Notes: generated from the letters alone by a model not told the origin. 64,000 nucleotides of DNA from JAITMY01 sp031553765 (GCA_031553765.1 JAVBKY010000005.1:62001-126000), one strand, 5' to 3'. Numbered from the stretch's first letter, positions 1-7,418 are shown. Numbers and translations: made by a program.

Positions 1-76
1 CAAACGTTTCCGTAACCTGAGCTTTTGCAGTAAATCCAAGTATTGCAAGGACAATTAGTAAAGTTATCTTTTTCAT
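1..76 (-). CDS. N-terminus of a secreted protein (cut by window edge)
   Basis: The first 25 codons of a gene that runs out of the window. They read MKKITLLIVLAILGFTAKAQ followed by VTETF: a short basic start, a hydrophobic core and an AKA|Q signal-peptidase I site, the usual shape of an exported Bacteroidetes protein. The gene starts 22 bp after the stop of the pectate lyase and on the same strand, so the two probably share a transcript. By context it could be another pectin-degrading enzyme, but nothing of the mature protein is visible, so no function is assigned. Confidence 0.75.
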   Translation of the reverse strand, partial: MKKITLLIVLAILGFTAKAQVTETF

Positions 77-98
77 TTCTTACTGTTGAGTTTCTATT

Positions 99-2717
99 TT
101 AGTTTAGCGAAATGTAAAACAGGTTGATAGAATCTCCCTTTTTAATGGTGTGCGAACCTGCTGTAAGTGGAAGAACAAGCTCCTGATTGGCATCTACAGT
201 ATGGCTTCCATCATTAACTTTTACCTTCTTTCCATTGGCTGCGGTTGTACCGCCAAATACTAACGTTAACGTCATGGGTGATGTAATGCTAAACGTAATA
301 CTGGTGCTGCTTTCCATTTTTACACAAGTGCCGTATGTTGTTCCGTTAACCGTTACAGAACCTTTATCTGTAGAGTAACTTCCTACAACGGCAAAAGAAG
401 AATTTGAAGGAGTCTTGCCGGTAAAGTGGCAGGCTACCGATCCCTCAATAGTTGTTCCACCGGTTTCGCCACCACCGGTATCACCTCCACCATCGGAGCC
501 ACTGCTATTACCGCTACCCTCGTTTTGTATAGAAACTAAGGAGGATGTGTAGTTCGTAATTGCTGTTTTTAATGCAGTATTGACAGCATCTGCAGCATCG
601 TCCACAGCATTATTAAATGCCCATGCGAAGTCGCCTTGTTGCATACGTCCCGCGCCAAATACTCCTTTTATAATGCCCGGAACGCTCTCTGCCGCGTCAG
701 CGGTGTAGCTGTACATCTTTGAGTTGTCCGTGTCAAAGTTGTTGTAGGTAGAGCTGCCAACAAGCGTTTTGTACGAAGAAGGTACCTGCTCCGTGCGCGT
801 GGTAGCTTCGTAACAGTCAAAGCTGGTAGGGGATGTTGTGTGAGGTACCAGCTTGAAGTTGCCCGATTTTTCAGCGTAGTAGTTCCCGTAGGCTTTAATC
901 ATACCGCCGCTTTCGCCTGAGAATGTGCCGTTGTTAACTCCATTAGAAATATCGGTTCCTTGCAACGAAATCATCATTGGCTTGTTTACGTTGCGGAAGT
1001 AGTTGCTTTCCACAAATACGTTCGAGCCGGTAGTGGCGCCAACGCCATATTTTGCAATGCCATCGAAGTAGTTGTTGTAAACGTGTACCGTCATGGTGCG
1101 CACGCGGGGGTGGCGCGAGTCGGAGTGGTCAAACCAGTTGTGGTGGTAGCTGATAAAGTTTTCGCCACTTTCCGATGTCATGCCACAAAGCGACATTTTG
1201 CCCGAATCCCAAAAATGGTTGTATGAGAAGGTGAGGTACTTTGAATCACCCTTGCAATCCAGTGATCCATCGCCCTTGGCTTGGTCTGCAGCACTACCGG
1301 TTTTGCCATAAAAGAAGTCAATGTTGTGTATCCAGCAGTTGCTGTTGTCGGTGTCAAGCGATATGCAATCGTCCATGCAAAGCATTATGGCAAAGTTGCG
1401 TACCTCCACACTTTTGCAGTTTCTCATCAAAATTCCAAAGCCTCTAATAACAGCGTCCTTTCCCACTCCCTCTAAGGTTATGTTCATTAAACTGTGCGCG
1501 CTCTTTCCTTTAATTTGCAGGCCCTCAGCGCTGCTCGAGAATTTATCCATGTCAGCAGCTTCAATTTTTCCAACAATGCGAATGCTTATGGGCGTGTTGC
1601 TGGTTGATTTCGAGTACGCGTCAATAATGGCTTGCAGCCCGGTGAAGGTGGTGCCTCCCACTGTACAAGTTACGGTCTTGGCAGTTTTTGCAGTTACGTA
1701 AATTACTTGAGCATTACTTTTTAGCGTGCCATCATCATTATATGCTCCAACTCCGGTGTGATTAAAATGTGCAAACCCGCTGCGGTCATGCGCTTTTACT
1801 GTTACGCTTGCGGTGGAGGGCGATGTTCCCTCACTTCCCTCAATTACCGGCAGTACCTTTATGGTGTACGAACCGGCAGCCATTCCAAGTATGTCCGCAC
1901 GGTAGTAAGAGCCATAGCTGCGGATGAGCTGGTTATCGATTTTCTTATCGGTAACGCCCATGCCGCTATAGTACACATTAAATGTGCTGGCGTTGCTCGG
2001 CCCTGTCCACTCCACGTATGCCGATTCAAACCAGCCCTCGGACTGGGTAATATTCGCGGTAGTAGCAAGGTTTATTGCCTCTACCGTGACATTGCAGGTA
2101 GCGCTAACACCGCTGCCATCAGTTGCACTCACGGTAATGGTGGTAAGGCCTAAGCCCACGGCGCTTACTACTCCATTGGCTACTGTTGCCACGCTTGTGT
2201 TGGACGAAGTCCACGTCAGCGAGTCGTTGGTAACGTGCGAGGGGTTGATGGTTACGCCAAGGCTGCTATTCTTTCCATTATATAAGGAAAGGGTGCTGGC
2301 CGAGAGTGTGATGGAGTTTATCAGAATGGGTTGACTTACTATAACAGTACACCGAGCTGCCACATTGCTCCCGTCGGTGGCCCTGGCGGTAATCACGGTG
2401 GTGCCGTAGTCTACTGCGCTTAGCATGCCAGCCTGGTTCACCTGCACTGCCCCCTCGTTAGACGAGGTCCATACAAGCGAGTCATTTTCTACATCGTCGG
2501 GGTCAACATCAAATTCTATTTGACGAGTTGCTCCTTTCAGCATGTATAGGCTGTCGGTTGAAAAGTTGATGGCGCTCACCAAGCCTGGTCCCGAGTTAAT
2601 GGGCTCTTCGCCGGTGGGATTTTCCGTCGCGGGATTATCTAACGTCTCCTCTGTGCAGGAGGTAATATTTACAGCTAAGATTAATAAGAGCAACAGTAAC
2701 CAACTTCTACATTTCAT
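99..2717 (-). CDS. Secreted PL1-family pectate lyase lipoprotein with two Big_2 domains
   Basis: An 872-residue polysaccharide lyase expected to cleave polygalacturonate by beta-elimination at the cell surface. Residues 1-21 are a lipoprotein signal peptide with lipobox ITSC. Two bacterial Ig-like Big_2 repeats follow (about 47-128 and 132-212, both with the WTSSN motif), then a fibronectin III-like stretch (about 215-310). The right-handed beta-helix lyase domain (about 330-670) carries DGSLDCKGDSKYLTFSYNH and HHNWFDHSDSRHPRVR, the latter holding the catalytic arginine region of PL1. A Ser/Gly-rich linker (about 745-768) leads to a roughly 100-residue C-terminal domain of the kind attached to Bacteroidetes pectate lyases, probably a binding module (inference). 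A promoter and palindromic operator lie directly upstream, which suggests substrate-induced expression. No SusC/SusD pair is visible in the window. Confidence 0.93.
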   Translation of the reverse strand: MKCRSWLLLLLLILAVNITSCTEETLDNPATENPTGEEPINSGPGLVSAINFSTDSLYMLKGATRQIEFDVDPDDVENDSLVWTSSNEGAVQVNQAGMLSAVDYGTTVITARATDGSNVAARCTVIVSQPILINSITLSASTLSLYNGKNSSLGVTINPSHVTNDSLTWTSSNTSVATVANGVVSAVGLGLTTITVSATDGSGVSATCNVTVEAINLATTANITQSEGWFESAYVEWTGPSNASTFNVYYSGMGVTDKKIDNQLIRSYGSYYRADILGMAAGSYTIKVLPVIEGSEGTSPSTASVTVKAHDRSGFAHFNHTGVGAYNDDGTLKSNAQVIYVTAKTAKTVTCTVGGTTFTGLQAIIDAYSKSTSNTPISIRIVGKIEAADMDKFSSSAEGLQIKGKSAHSLMNITLEGVGKDAVIRGFGILMRNCKSVEVRNFAIMLCMDDCISLDTDNSNCWIHNIDFFYGKTGSAADQAKGDGSLDCKGDSKYLTFSYNHFWDSGKMSLCGMTSESGENFISYHHNWFDHSDSRHPRVRTMTVHVYNNYFDGIAKYGVGATTGSNVFVESNYFRNVNKPMMISLQGTDISNGVNNGTFSGESGGMIKAYGNYYAEKSGNFKLVPHTTSPTSFDCYEATTRTEQVPSSYKTLVGSSTYNNFDTDNSKMYSYTADAAESVPGIIKGVFGAGRMQQGDFAWAFNNAVDDAADAVNTALKTAITNYTSSLVSIQNEGSGNSSGSDGGGDTGGGETGGTTIEGSVACHFTGKTPSNSSFAVVGSYSTDKGSVTVNGTTYGTCVKMESSTSITFSITSPMTLTLVFGGTTAANGKKVKVNDGSHTVDANQELVLPLTAGSHTIKKGDSINLFYISLN

Positions 2718-2753
2718 TTTTTTATTGGGTTTTAAATTAAATTTCTTTTTATG

Positions 2754-2769
2754 TCGTGTTCGTACACGA
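2754..2769. promoter_or_regulatory. Putative operator 1 of the pectate lyase gene
   Basis: Palindrome TCGTGTTCGTACACGA (arms TCGTGT/ACACGA) 37-52 bp upstream of the pectate lyase ATG. It lies just downstream of the predicted transcription start, a position typical of repressor roadblocks. A near-identical copy sits at 2881-2896. The symmetry resembles LacI- or GntR-type operators; the regulator is not in the window. Confidence 0.55.
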
Positions 2770-2788
2770 TTTGCTTAAGTTGTGGCTG

Positions 2789-2820
2789 CAAATATAGTAT
2801 GTGTTTTCTTTCGTGTGAAA
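2789..2820 (-). promoter_or_regulatory. Bacteroidetes-type promoter of the pectate lyase
   Basis: On the minus strand a perfect -7 box TATATTTG (2796-2789) follows a TTTC -33-like element (2820-2817) with 20 bp between them, matching the Bacteroidetes pattern TTTG-N19/20-TAnnTTTG. The start of transcription should fall near 2782, giving a leader of about 65 nt that contains operator 1. Confidence 0.6.
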
Positions 2821-2880
2821 GAATTTAAGTTAAATCTTTTCTTGTATTTGTTATGTATTTATTATTAAGTTGTTATGTAT

Positions 2881-2896
2881 TCGTGTTCGTGCACGA
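2881..2896. promoter_or_regulatory. Putative operator 2 of the pectate lyase gene
   Basis: TCGTGTTCGTGCACGA differs from operator 1 by a single base. The symmetry extends outward to ATTCGTG...CACGAAT (2879-2898). The centres of the two sites are 127 bp apart, about 12 helical turns, and flank the promoter, as in operators that work by DNA looping (inference). Confidence 0.5.
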
Positions 2897-2914
2897 ATAT
2901 TTCTGTTGTCGAGC

Positions 2915-2950
2915 AATAAAAAACGGTCGGAACTCATGCTCCGACCGTTC
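2915..2950 (-). terminator. Rho-independent terminator of the acyl-CoA synthetase gene
   Basis: Stem AACGGTCGGA/TCCGACCGTT with an 8-nt loop. On the minus strand it is followed at once by TTTTTTATT. It lies 25 bp after the stop of the fadD-like gene. Confidence 0.85.
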
Positions 2951-2974
2951 ATTTTGTTGAGATTTATGCAGTGG

Positions 2975-4627
2975 TTACACGGTAATGCCTTGATACATAA
3001 ATCTTTTGATGCTTCTCTTTGGCGTTTTTTCAAATTCCTCGGGGTACACCTTTACCTTGGATATTTGGCAGTAGGTAGCTAAATCCTGGTTAACAGCTAC
3101 GCGCATTTCCTCCATAGCTTCCTCCACCTTTTTGTTGGCGGCAGATATGTCCTCGTAGTTGGGGTACACCAGTGCGGCTAACCTGCCGTCAGACTCAATC
3201 ACCAAACTCTCGGTTACGTATGGCTGGTTATTGATTTTGTCCTCTATCTCTTCGGGGAAAATATTTTGCCCAGATGGACCCAGAATCATATTCTTGCTAC
3301 GACCGCGTAGGTGTAGGAAACCATCCTTATCCATTACGCCAAGGTCGCCGGTTCTGAGCCAGCCATCCTGAGTGAACATCTCCTTGGTAGCCTCCTTGTT
3401 TTTGTAGTAGCCCAGCATCACATTTTTTCCACGTACTTGTACCTCTCCCGGTAACTTTTCCGGGTCGGTCGAATCAATGCGAACCTCCATGTTAAGAACG
3501 CTCTGACCGCACGAGTGCAGGCGCGCCTTGCTCCAATCCGCATAGGTAATAATGGGGCCGCACTCCGTCATGCCGTAACCCACGGTGTAGCGGAAGTTCA
3601 TTTTGTGGAAGAATTTTTCAACCTCCTGGTTGAGCGCCGCGCCGCCAATAATAAGTTCGTAAAAGTTACCGCCAAAGGTTTCGCTTAGCTTGTCGTTAAT
3701 TCCCTTCATAATTTTCTTGTCAATTACAGGGAGTGACATCAGCGCGCGCACCACCGGCTTTTGCAGCGCGGGAAGAATGGTGTTGCGGTAAATCTTTTCA
3801 ATAATCAAAGGTACTGCCACAATCAGGCCCGGCTTGCTTTCGGCAAAGGCATCGAGAATGATTTTGGGAGTTGGCAGGCGCGTAAGGAACTGCACGTTAC
3901 AGCCACAGAGTATCTCGTAAAGAAATTCAAAGGCCAAACCGTACATGTGCGCCGTAGGTAGCATAGCTACTACCGTTTGTCCGGGCTTTAAATCCAGCGA
4001 CTCAGAGGCAAACTCCATGTTGGAGTGAATGCTGCGGTAGGGGAGCATTACGCCCTTTGAAAAACCGGTAGTTCCCGATGTGTAGTTAATGAGCATAAGA
4101 TCTTCGGGCTTCTCGGTAAAGTATTCAATGTGCTCCGGGCGGAAGTTCTTTGGGTATTTTTTACCAAAGTACTCGTTGAGGCGCTCACGCACCTTGGTTG
4201 CGCTCTTGCACTTTCTACCTCCTAATATGGAGAAATCATTAATAAGCACAATAGCCTCTACATCGGGCATCATACCTTCGTTGAGCCCCTCCCATACCAC
4301 ATCGCCCACAAATAGTATGCGCGAGTCGGAGTGGTTTACGATGTTGTGCACGTTGTCGGCCTTAAACTCGTGTAAAATAGGTACAGCTACAGCGCCATAC
4401 GTTACCGTGGCCAAAAAAACAGTTCCCCATGCGGCAGAGTTGCGTCCGCAAATGGATACCTTATCACCCTTTTTCAGTCCACACTCCTCAAATAAAATAT
4501 GGAGTTTGGCAATGCGGCGGGCAATATCTTTGTAGTGAAACGTTGCGCCCTTGTAGTCGCTTAGTGCGGGGAAGTCCCAGTGCTCCTTGAGCGTTTGCTC
4601 TATGGCGCGAATTAAGCTTTCATTCAT
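2975..4627 (-). CDS. fadD: Long-chain fatty acid-CoA ligase (AMP-binding family)
   Basis: A 550-residue member of the acyl-adenylate-forming superfamily, expected to activate fatty acids with ATP and CoA at the cytoplasmic face of the membrane. The ATP-binding signature INYTSGTTGFSKG is near residue 180, followed by YGMTECGP, then GWLRTGDLG and the hinge/C-terminal motif LRGRSKNMILGPSGQNIFPE. All core motifs and the full small C-terminal domain are present. The start codon has a near-consensus promoter 50 bp upstream, and a strong terminator closes the gene, so it is a single-gene unit. The family is clear; fatty-acid chain length and whether it serves degradation or recycling cannot be read from the sequence. 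Confidence 0.9.
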   Translation of the reverse strand: MNESLIRAIEQTLKEHWDFPALSDYKGATFHYKDIARRIAKLHILFEECGLKKGDKVSICGRNSAAWGTVFLATVTYGAVAVPILHEFKADNVHNIVNHSDSRILFVGDVVWEGLNEGMMPDVEAIVLINDFSILGGRKCKSATKVRERLNEYFGKKYPKNFRPEHIEYFTEKPEDLMLINYTSGTTGFSKGVMLPYRSIHSNMEFASESLDLKPGQTVVAMLPTAHMYGLAFEFLYEILCGCNVQFLTRLPTPKIILDAFAESKPGLIVAVPLIIEKIYRNTILPALQKPVVRALMSLPVIDKKIMKGINDKLSETFGGNFYELIIGGAALNQEVEKFFHKMNFRYTVGYGMTECGPIITYADWSKARLHSCGQSVLNMEVRIDSTDPEKLPGEVQVRGKNVMLGYYKNKEATKEMFTQDGWLRTGDLGVMDKDGFLHLRGRSKNMILGPSGQNIFPEEIEDKINNQPYVTESLVIESDGRLAALVYPNYEDISAANKKVEEAMEEMRVAVNQDLATYCQISKVKVYPEEFEKTPKRSIKRFMYQGITV

Positions 4628-4676
4628 TTTGCAAATTCGACTTTTAGGTTTACAAAAGTTAGGTCATTTAGAGGAA

Positions 4677-4684
4677 CAAAGGTA
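4677..4684 (-). promoter_or_regulatory. -7 box of the acyl-CoA synthetase promoter
   Basis: TACCTTTG on the minus strand, 50 bp upstream of the ATG, exactly matches TAnnTTTG. No good -33 element is visible because that position falls in the neighbouring terminator hairpin. Confidence 0.45.
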
Positions 4685-4687
4685 AAT

Positions 4688-4718
4688 AAAAAACCGCTAG
4701 TTGAACTCTAGCGGTTTT
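4688..4718 (-). terminator. Terminator hairpin after the XRE-type regulator gene
   Basis: AAAACCGCTAG and CTAGCGGTTTT form an 11-bp perfect stem around a 7-nt loop, with a T-run on the minus strand and a shorter one on the plus strand. It follows the regulator gene by 39 bp. Confidence 0.8.
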
Positions 4719-4757
4719 AGTTGATTTATCTATTTGATTATAATGTGTTTATGATAT

Positions 4758-5144
4758 CTATTTTATCTTATTGCTCAGCTCTTCTACTTTATTAGTTAAC
4801 GTTTTGAGTTGCTCTGTTTGAGTAGCTACCAGCTGCTCCAAGTGCTCTCCGTTACTGCTGCCGCGCTTGGCCTCGTACTCCACTATGCTCTCGGATATGC
4901 TCTGTGGCCCTCCTGCCGGCAAGTTACTATAATCGCACATCTCTCCCTTGCCCAATAGCAGCCAAATAGGCGATATCTCGGGAAAAGTGGTAATGATTTT
5001 TACCAGCGTATCCTCCTTGAGCGGAGAATCACGCTTTAGGGCAGTTTGAATAGTGCCATTTCCTAAACCGAGCAACCCCTCCACTTTAGCAATGGAAAGA
5101 TTTTTACTTTGCGCAAATATTTTTAGTCTTTCTACAGCCTTCAT
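4758..5144 (-). CDS. Small XRE/CI-like helix-turn-helix regulator
   Basis: A 128-residue DNA-binding protein of the phage-repressor type. Residues 1-65 hold the helix-turn-helix region (LSIAKVEGLLGLGNGTIQTA) and end in the ISPIWLLLGKGEM segment typical of Bacteroidetes CI-like regulators. The last 30 residues (about 99-128) form a short coiled coil (EQLVATQTEQLKTLTNKVEE), likely for dimer or oligomer formation, and there is no S24 peptidase domain. No phage genes are near it. It stands alone between two terminators and is transcribed away from a structured RNA. Two 15-bp direct repeats between them are the obvious candidate binding sites, so it probably controls that RNA and perhaps itself (inference). 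Confidence 0.85.
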   Translation of the reverse strand: MKAVERLKIFAQSKNLSIAKVEGLLGLGNGTIQTALKRDSPLKEDTLVKIITTFPEISPIWLLLGKGEMCDYSNLPAGGPQSISESIVEYEAKRGSSNGEHLEQLVATQTEQLKTLTNKVEELSNKIK

Positions 5145-5177
5145 TTTCAGAAAAGTAAAAATACCCCTTAAAATAAT

Positions 5178-5213
5178 TTAGAAATTTGACTTGTTTTGTT
5201 AGAAATTTGACTT
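5178..5213. promoter_or_regulatory. Paired direct repeats, candidate XRE operator
   Basis: TTAGAAATTTGACTT occurs at 5178-5192 and again, identically, at 5199-5213. The 21-bp period is two helical turns, so both copies face the same side of the helix. They cover the -33 region and the start of the -7 box of the rightward promoter and lie 34 bp from the regulator's start codon. Confidence 0.6.
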
Positions 5214-5220
5214 ATATTTG
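5191..5220 (+). promoter_or_regulatory. Promoter of the structured RNA
   Basis: Perfect -7 box TATATTTG (5213-5220) with a TTG at 5191-5193, 19 bp upstream. The predicted start of transcription is near 5226. No open reading frame of ordinary size lies downstream on this strand before the terminators, which argues for an RNA product. Confidence 0.6.
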
Positions 5221-5225
5221 CAGTG

Positions 5226-5443
5226 TACTTAATACAAGTATAAGCTACAATGTGTACAATTGCACGCGTGTGATGATTTCACGCTGGTATGGCGCGTAGC
5301 AGAACTATGCAAATAGCAAAGGTATAATAAAAAAGTGAATTTATGTGGGGTGATGGTAGTAAGCAAAAGGCAACTCGCCTTCTTGCTGGGCAGTACTACC
5401 TCAACCTCACTTTTTTATAAAAGGTGGTATAATGCCACCTTTT
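5226..5443 (+). ncRNA. Candidate structured non-coding RNA, about 190-220 nt
   Basis: Downstream of a good promoter the sequence folds almost throughout. There is a small hairpin TACTT-AATAC-AAGTA (5226-5240); an arm GCTAC...GTAGC (5244-5299) enclosing GCGTG...CACGC; a long interrupted hairpin with outer stem AAAAAAGTGA/TCACTTTTTT (5329-5338, 5407-5416), middle stem GGTAGTA/TACTACC and apical stems AGCAA/TTGCT and AAGGC/GCCTT around AACTC; and a terminator. The T-run after the long hairpin could itself end transcription at 5416. It does not look like RNase P RNA, tmRNA, SRP RNA or a riboswitch I know, and its two ends do not pair as in 6S RNA. A 25-codon reading frame (5343-5420) lies inside it. 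It is probably controlled by the divergent XRE regulator. Confidence 0.55.
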
Positions 5444-5444
5444 T
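5419..5444. terminator. Bidirectional terminator
   Basis: AAAAGGTGG and CCACCTTTT form a 9-bp stem around TATAATG, with T-runs on both strands. It can end the rightward RNA and the leftward tandem-ABC gene, whose stop codon is only 4 bp away. Confidence 0.75.
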
Positions 5445-5447
5445 GCT

Positions 5448-6869
5448 TTATAGCTGAAAAATGTTTGAAACGCACGATGGAATCTCGTGGCGGTAGTGGC
5501 TGGTAAATAGCAACGTTTTGTTAATCGATAGCTTGTCAATTAGTAACTTGGAGAACTCTACGAGTTCGTCGTCAAAGCATTGAAAAGGCTCGTCAAGTAT
5601 GAGCATATCCGCGTTGCGCACCAGCGCGCGCAGTAGCAGCACCAACCGCTGTTCCCCCGACGAAACCTGCAAAAAGTTGCGCTCCTTTAGCCCTATGGCA
5701 TCGTAGTACTCCAGCAGTATGCCTATGCGCGCTTGCTCATCGTTGCTGAGGTTGCGCTTGGGAATAAACGTGCTGTTAAACCCGGTACAAATGACTTCAA
5801 AGCAGGTGAGCGGTTCACGAAAGTAGGCATGCAGCTCCGATGAGCAGTAGCCCACACGCTGTTTTATTTCCCAAATACTTTCACCGCTTCCCTTGGGACG
5901 GTCAAATAGCGTAATCTGGTTGGCGTACGCCTGCGGATGGTCGCCATATATAAGGCTCATCATGGTGGATTTCCCCGCGCCGTTGCGTCCCAGCAGCGCC
6001 CACTTTTCACCACGGCGAATGCAGAAGTTTACGTTATCTAGCACCGTTTTCTCTCCATAGGCTACATGCACGTTGGTAAATTCCACAGCAGTGGTGAAAG
6101 GATTGTCATCCTTGTCATTGCGGGCTTGACCCGCAATCTCCCAATCGGGATGAGATTGCTTCGTCGTTCCCCCTCGCAATGACGCCTTGGATGAAATGTC
6201 ATATTTTGCAGGTAGCTCTACCACCTTTTTTACATGCTCCGGTATTTCCTCGCGGCGGCTACAAGCCAGTATCAACGTCATGTGCAGCGCGTCACAAATG
6301 TCACGCAGCAGCTCTTTTAGCGTGTCGCGCGCGGTGGCGTCAAGCCCCGCAAACGGGTTGTCAAGAAGCAGTAGCGTGGGTTTTCGCAGTAGCGCTTGCG
6401 CAATGAGTGCCTTTCGCATTTGTCCGCTTGATAGCGTGATAAGTGGCCGTGGTAGTAGCTCGTGCAGGTTCAGTAGCGTGGCTATTTTGTCAAAATATGC
6501 ATCACGCTCGTGCTTGATGTAGTCATTTAGCTTAGGTAGGTCGTCAGTTTCTGTGCTGTTGAAGCGCTGCTGGTAGTAGCTCTCCTGGTTGAGAAACTGT
6601 GGCTCAAAGGTCACTAACGCCACATGGTCGCGCTGAAAAAGGTAGGCACTTTCGGCTTGTTTCCCCAAACTGTAATAGGTAATGCTGCCCTCGCGTACAG
6701 GTAGTTTTCCCGATAGCAGCTTGAGCACGCTGGTTTTGCCTGAGGCTACGCCGCCCAGCAGCGCTGTGTGCTCCCCCTCCTTAATTGCCATGCTGAAGCT
6801 ATCTATCAGCGTGTGCTCGTAGGTGTGAGCATGCACGTTATTTACTTCAACTAAAGGTAAACTCGTCAT
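5448..6869 (-). CDS. Tandem ABC ATPase, ModF/PhrA-like
   Basis: A 473-residue cytoplasmic protein with two complete ATP-binding cassettes and no membrane segment. Domain 1 has Walker A GGVASGKTS, signature LSSGQMRK and Walker B LLLLDNPFAGLD. Domain 2 has GRNGAGKST, VSSGEQRL and MLILDEPFQCFD. Domain 1 lacks the usual Glu after the Walker B Asp (DNP instead of DEP) and may hydrolyse ATP poorly; domain 2 is canonical. The arrangement resembles ModF (photorepair protein PhrA), whose role is still unclear. The linker (about residues 228-253) is encoded by a family A repeat read in frame, giving SLRGGTTKQS and IAGQARND. No permease gene is adjacent. The start ATG is preceded by the divergent folB promoter region. 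Confidence 0.85.
   Translation of the reverse strand: MTSLPLVEVNNVHAHTYEHTLIDSFSMAIKEGEHTALLGGVASGKTSVLKLLSGKLPVREGSITYYSLGKQAESAYLFQRDHVALVTFEPQFLNQESYYQQRFNSTETDDLPKLNDYIKHERDAYFDKIATLLNLHELLPRPLITLSSGQMRKALIAQALLRKPTLLLLDNPFAGLDATARDTLKELLRDICDALHMTLILACSRREEIPEHVKKVVELPAKYDISSKASLRGGTTKQSHPDWEIAGQARNDKDDNPFTTAVEFTNVHVAYGEKTVLDNVNFCIRRGEKWALLGRNGAGKSTMMSLIYGDHPQAYANQITLFDRPKGSGESIWEIKQRVGYCSSELHAYFREPLTCFEVICTGFNSTFIPKRNLSNDEQARIGILLEYYDAIGLKERNFLQVSSGEQRLVLLLRALVRNADMLILDEPFQCFDDELVEFSKLLIDKLSINKTLLFTSHYRHEIPSCVSNIFQL
6114..6184. repeat. Family A palindromic repeat inside the ABC ATPase gene
   Basis: GTCATTGCGGG...CTCGCAATGAC with inner inverted segments (ATTGCTTCGTCGTTC arm). It matches intergenic copies at 17611, 22356, 35092, 35845 and 54635, but here it is part of a coding sequence and keeps the frame open. 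Confidence 0.85.
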
Positions 6870-6955
6870 TCCGATTTTATCTATATTTGTAGAGTAATAG
6901 GATGCGCCTCAGCAATTTTTGAAAGAAAACTTTCACGATTGCATTCGGCTTTCGC

Positions 6956-6963
6956 TATATTTG
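6956..6963 (+). promoter_or_regulatory. -7 box of the folB promoter
   Basis: Perfect TATATTTG with TTTC 21 bp upstream (6931-6934), 45 bp before the folB ATG. A second TATATTTG at 6882-6889 may be another rightward start. Confidence 0.5.
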
Positions 6964-6978
6964 TATTACAGTACACAA

Positions 6979-7006
6979 AATTAGTAAATAGTAATTAGTA
7001 AATAGT
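6979..7006. repeat. 14-bp tandem duplication before folB
   Basis: AATTAGTAAATAGT occurs twice, head to tail and exact, and ends 2 bp before the folB start codon. Similar spacer duplications occur at 41802-41829 and, in degenerate form, before several other genes. Confidence 0.8.
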
Positions 7007-7008
7007 CA

Positions 7009-7380
7009 ATGGATACAGTTTCGCTCGAAGGCATGGAGTTCTACGCTCACCACGGTTGCTTTGCCGAGGAGCAAAAAATAGGTACTCACTTCACGGTGGA
7101 TGTGCATGTGGATGCCAACTTAAGCCGAGCAGCAGCCTCCGATCTAATTACCGATACGCTCAATTATCAGGAAATCTATAGCATGGTGAAGGAGGAGATG
7201 GAACAGCCATCCCACCTGCTGGAGCACGTGGCGGGACGAATTGCCATGGCGCTTACGCGAAAGATGGAAAAAATAGTGCGGGTAACAGTAAAAGTTTATA
7301 AGCACAATCCCCCATTGGGCGGGCAAGTAAGGAACTCCAGCGTATGTATTACGCGTGAGGGGAAAGCTGCTCTTGCATAG
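7009..7380 (+). CDS. folB: Dihydroneopterin aldolase
   Basis: 123 residues, the normal size for FolB, which converts 7,8-dihydroneopterin to 6-hydroxymethyl-dihydropterin and glycolaldehyde in folate synthesis. The N-terminal GMEFYAHHGCFAEEQKIG block, the TDTLNYQEIY motif with the substrate-binding Tyr, and the C-terminal VKVYKHNPPLGGQ containing the catalytic lysine are all present. The enzyme is a cytoplasmic oligomer. It is transcribed divergently from the tandem-ABC gene. The tRNA-Cys promoter overlaps its last codons. Confidence 0.93.
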   Translation: MDTVSLEGMEFYAHHGCFAEEQKIGTHFTVDVHVDANLSRAAASDLITDTLNYQEIYSMVKEEMEQPSHLLEHVAGRIAMALTRKMEKIVRVTVKVYKHNPPLGGQVRNSSVCITREGKAALA

Positions 7381-7403
7381 TAACTTTTTTTATGCTACCT
7401 TTG
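7373..7403 (+). promoter_or_regulatory. Promoter of tRNA-Cys
   Basis: TTG (7373-7375) and TACCTTTG (7396-7403) with 20 bp between, a good Bacteroidetes promoter whose -33 element lies in the last codons of folB. Transcription should begin near 7410, 9 nt before the tRNA. Confidence 0.6.
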
Positions 7404-7418
7404 TCGTCCGTTAAAAAT

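Noticed and set aside
5226..5443. 6S RNA, tmRNA, SRP RNA or RNase P RNA as identity of the structured RNA
   Set aside because: The 5' and 3' ends do not pair into the 6S rod, and the signature segments of tmRNA, SRP and RNase P RNA are absent.
6114..6184. Frameshift or pseudogene in the tandem ABC gene because of the inserted repeat
   Set aside because: The frame stays open through the repeat and both ATPase domains are complete.
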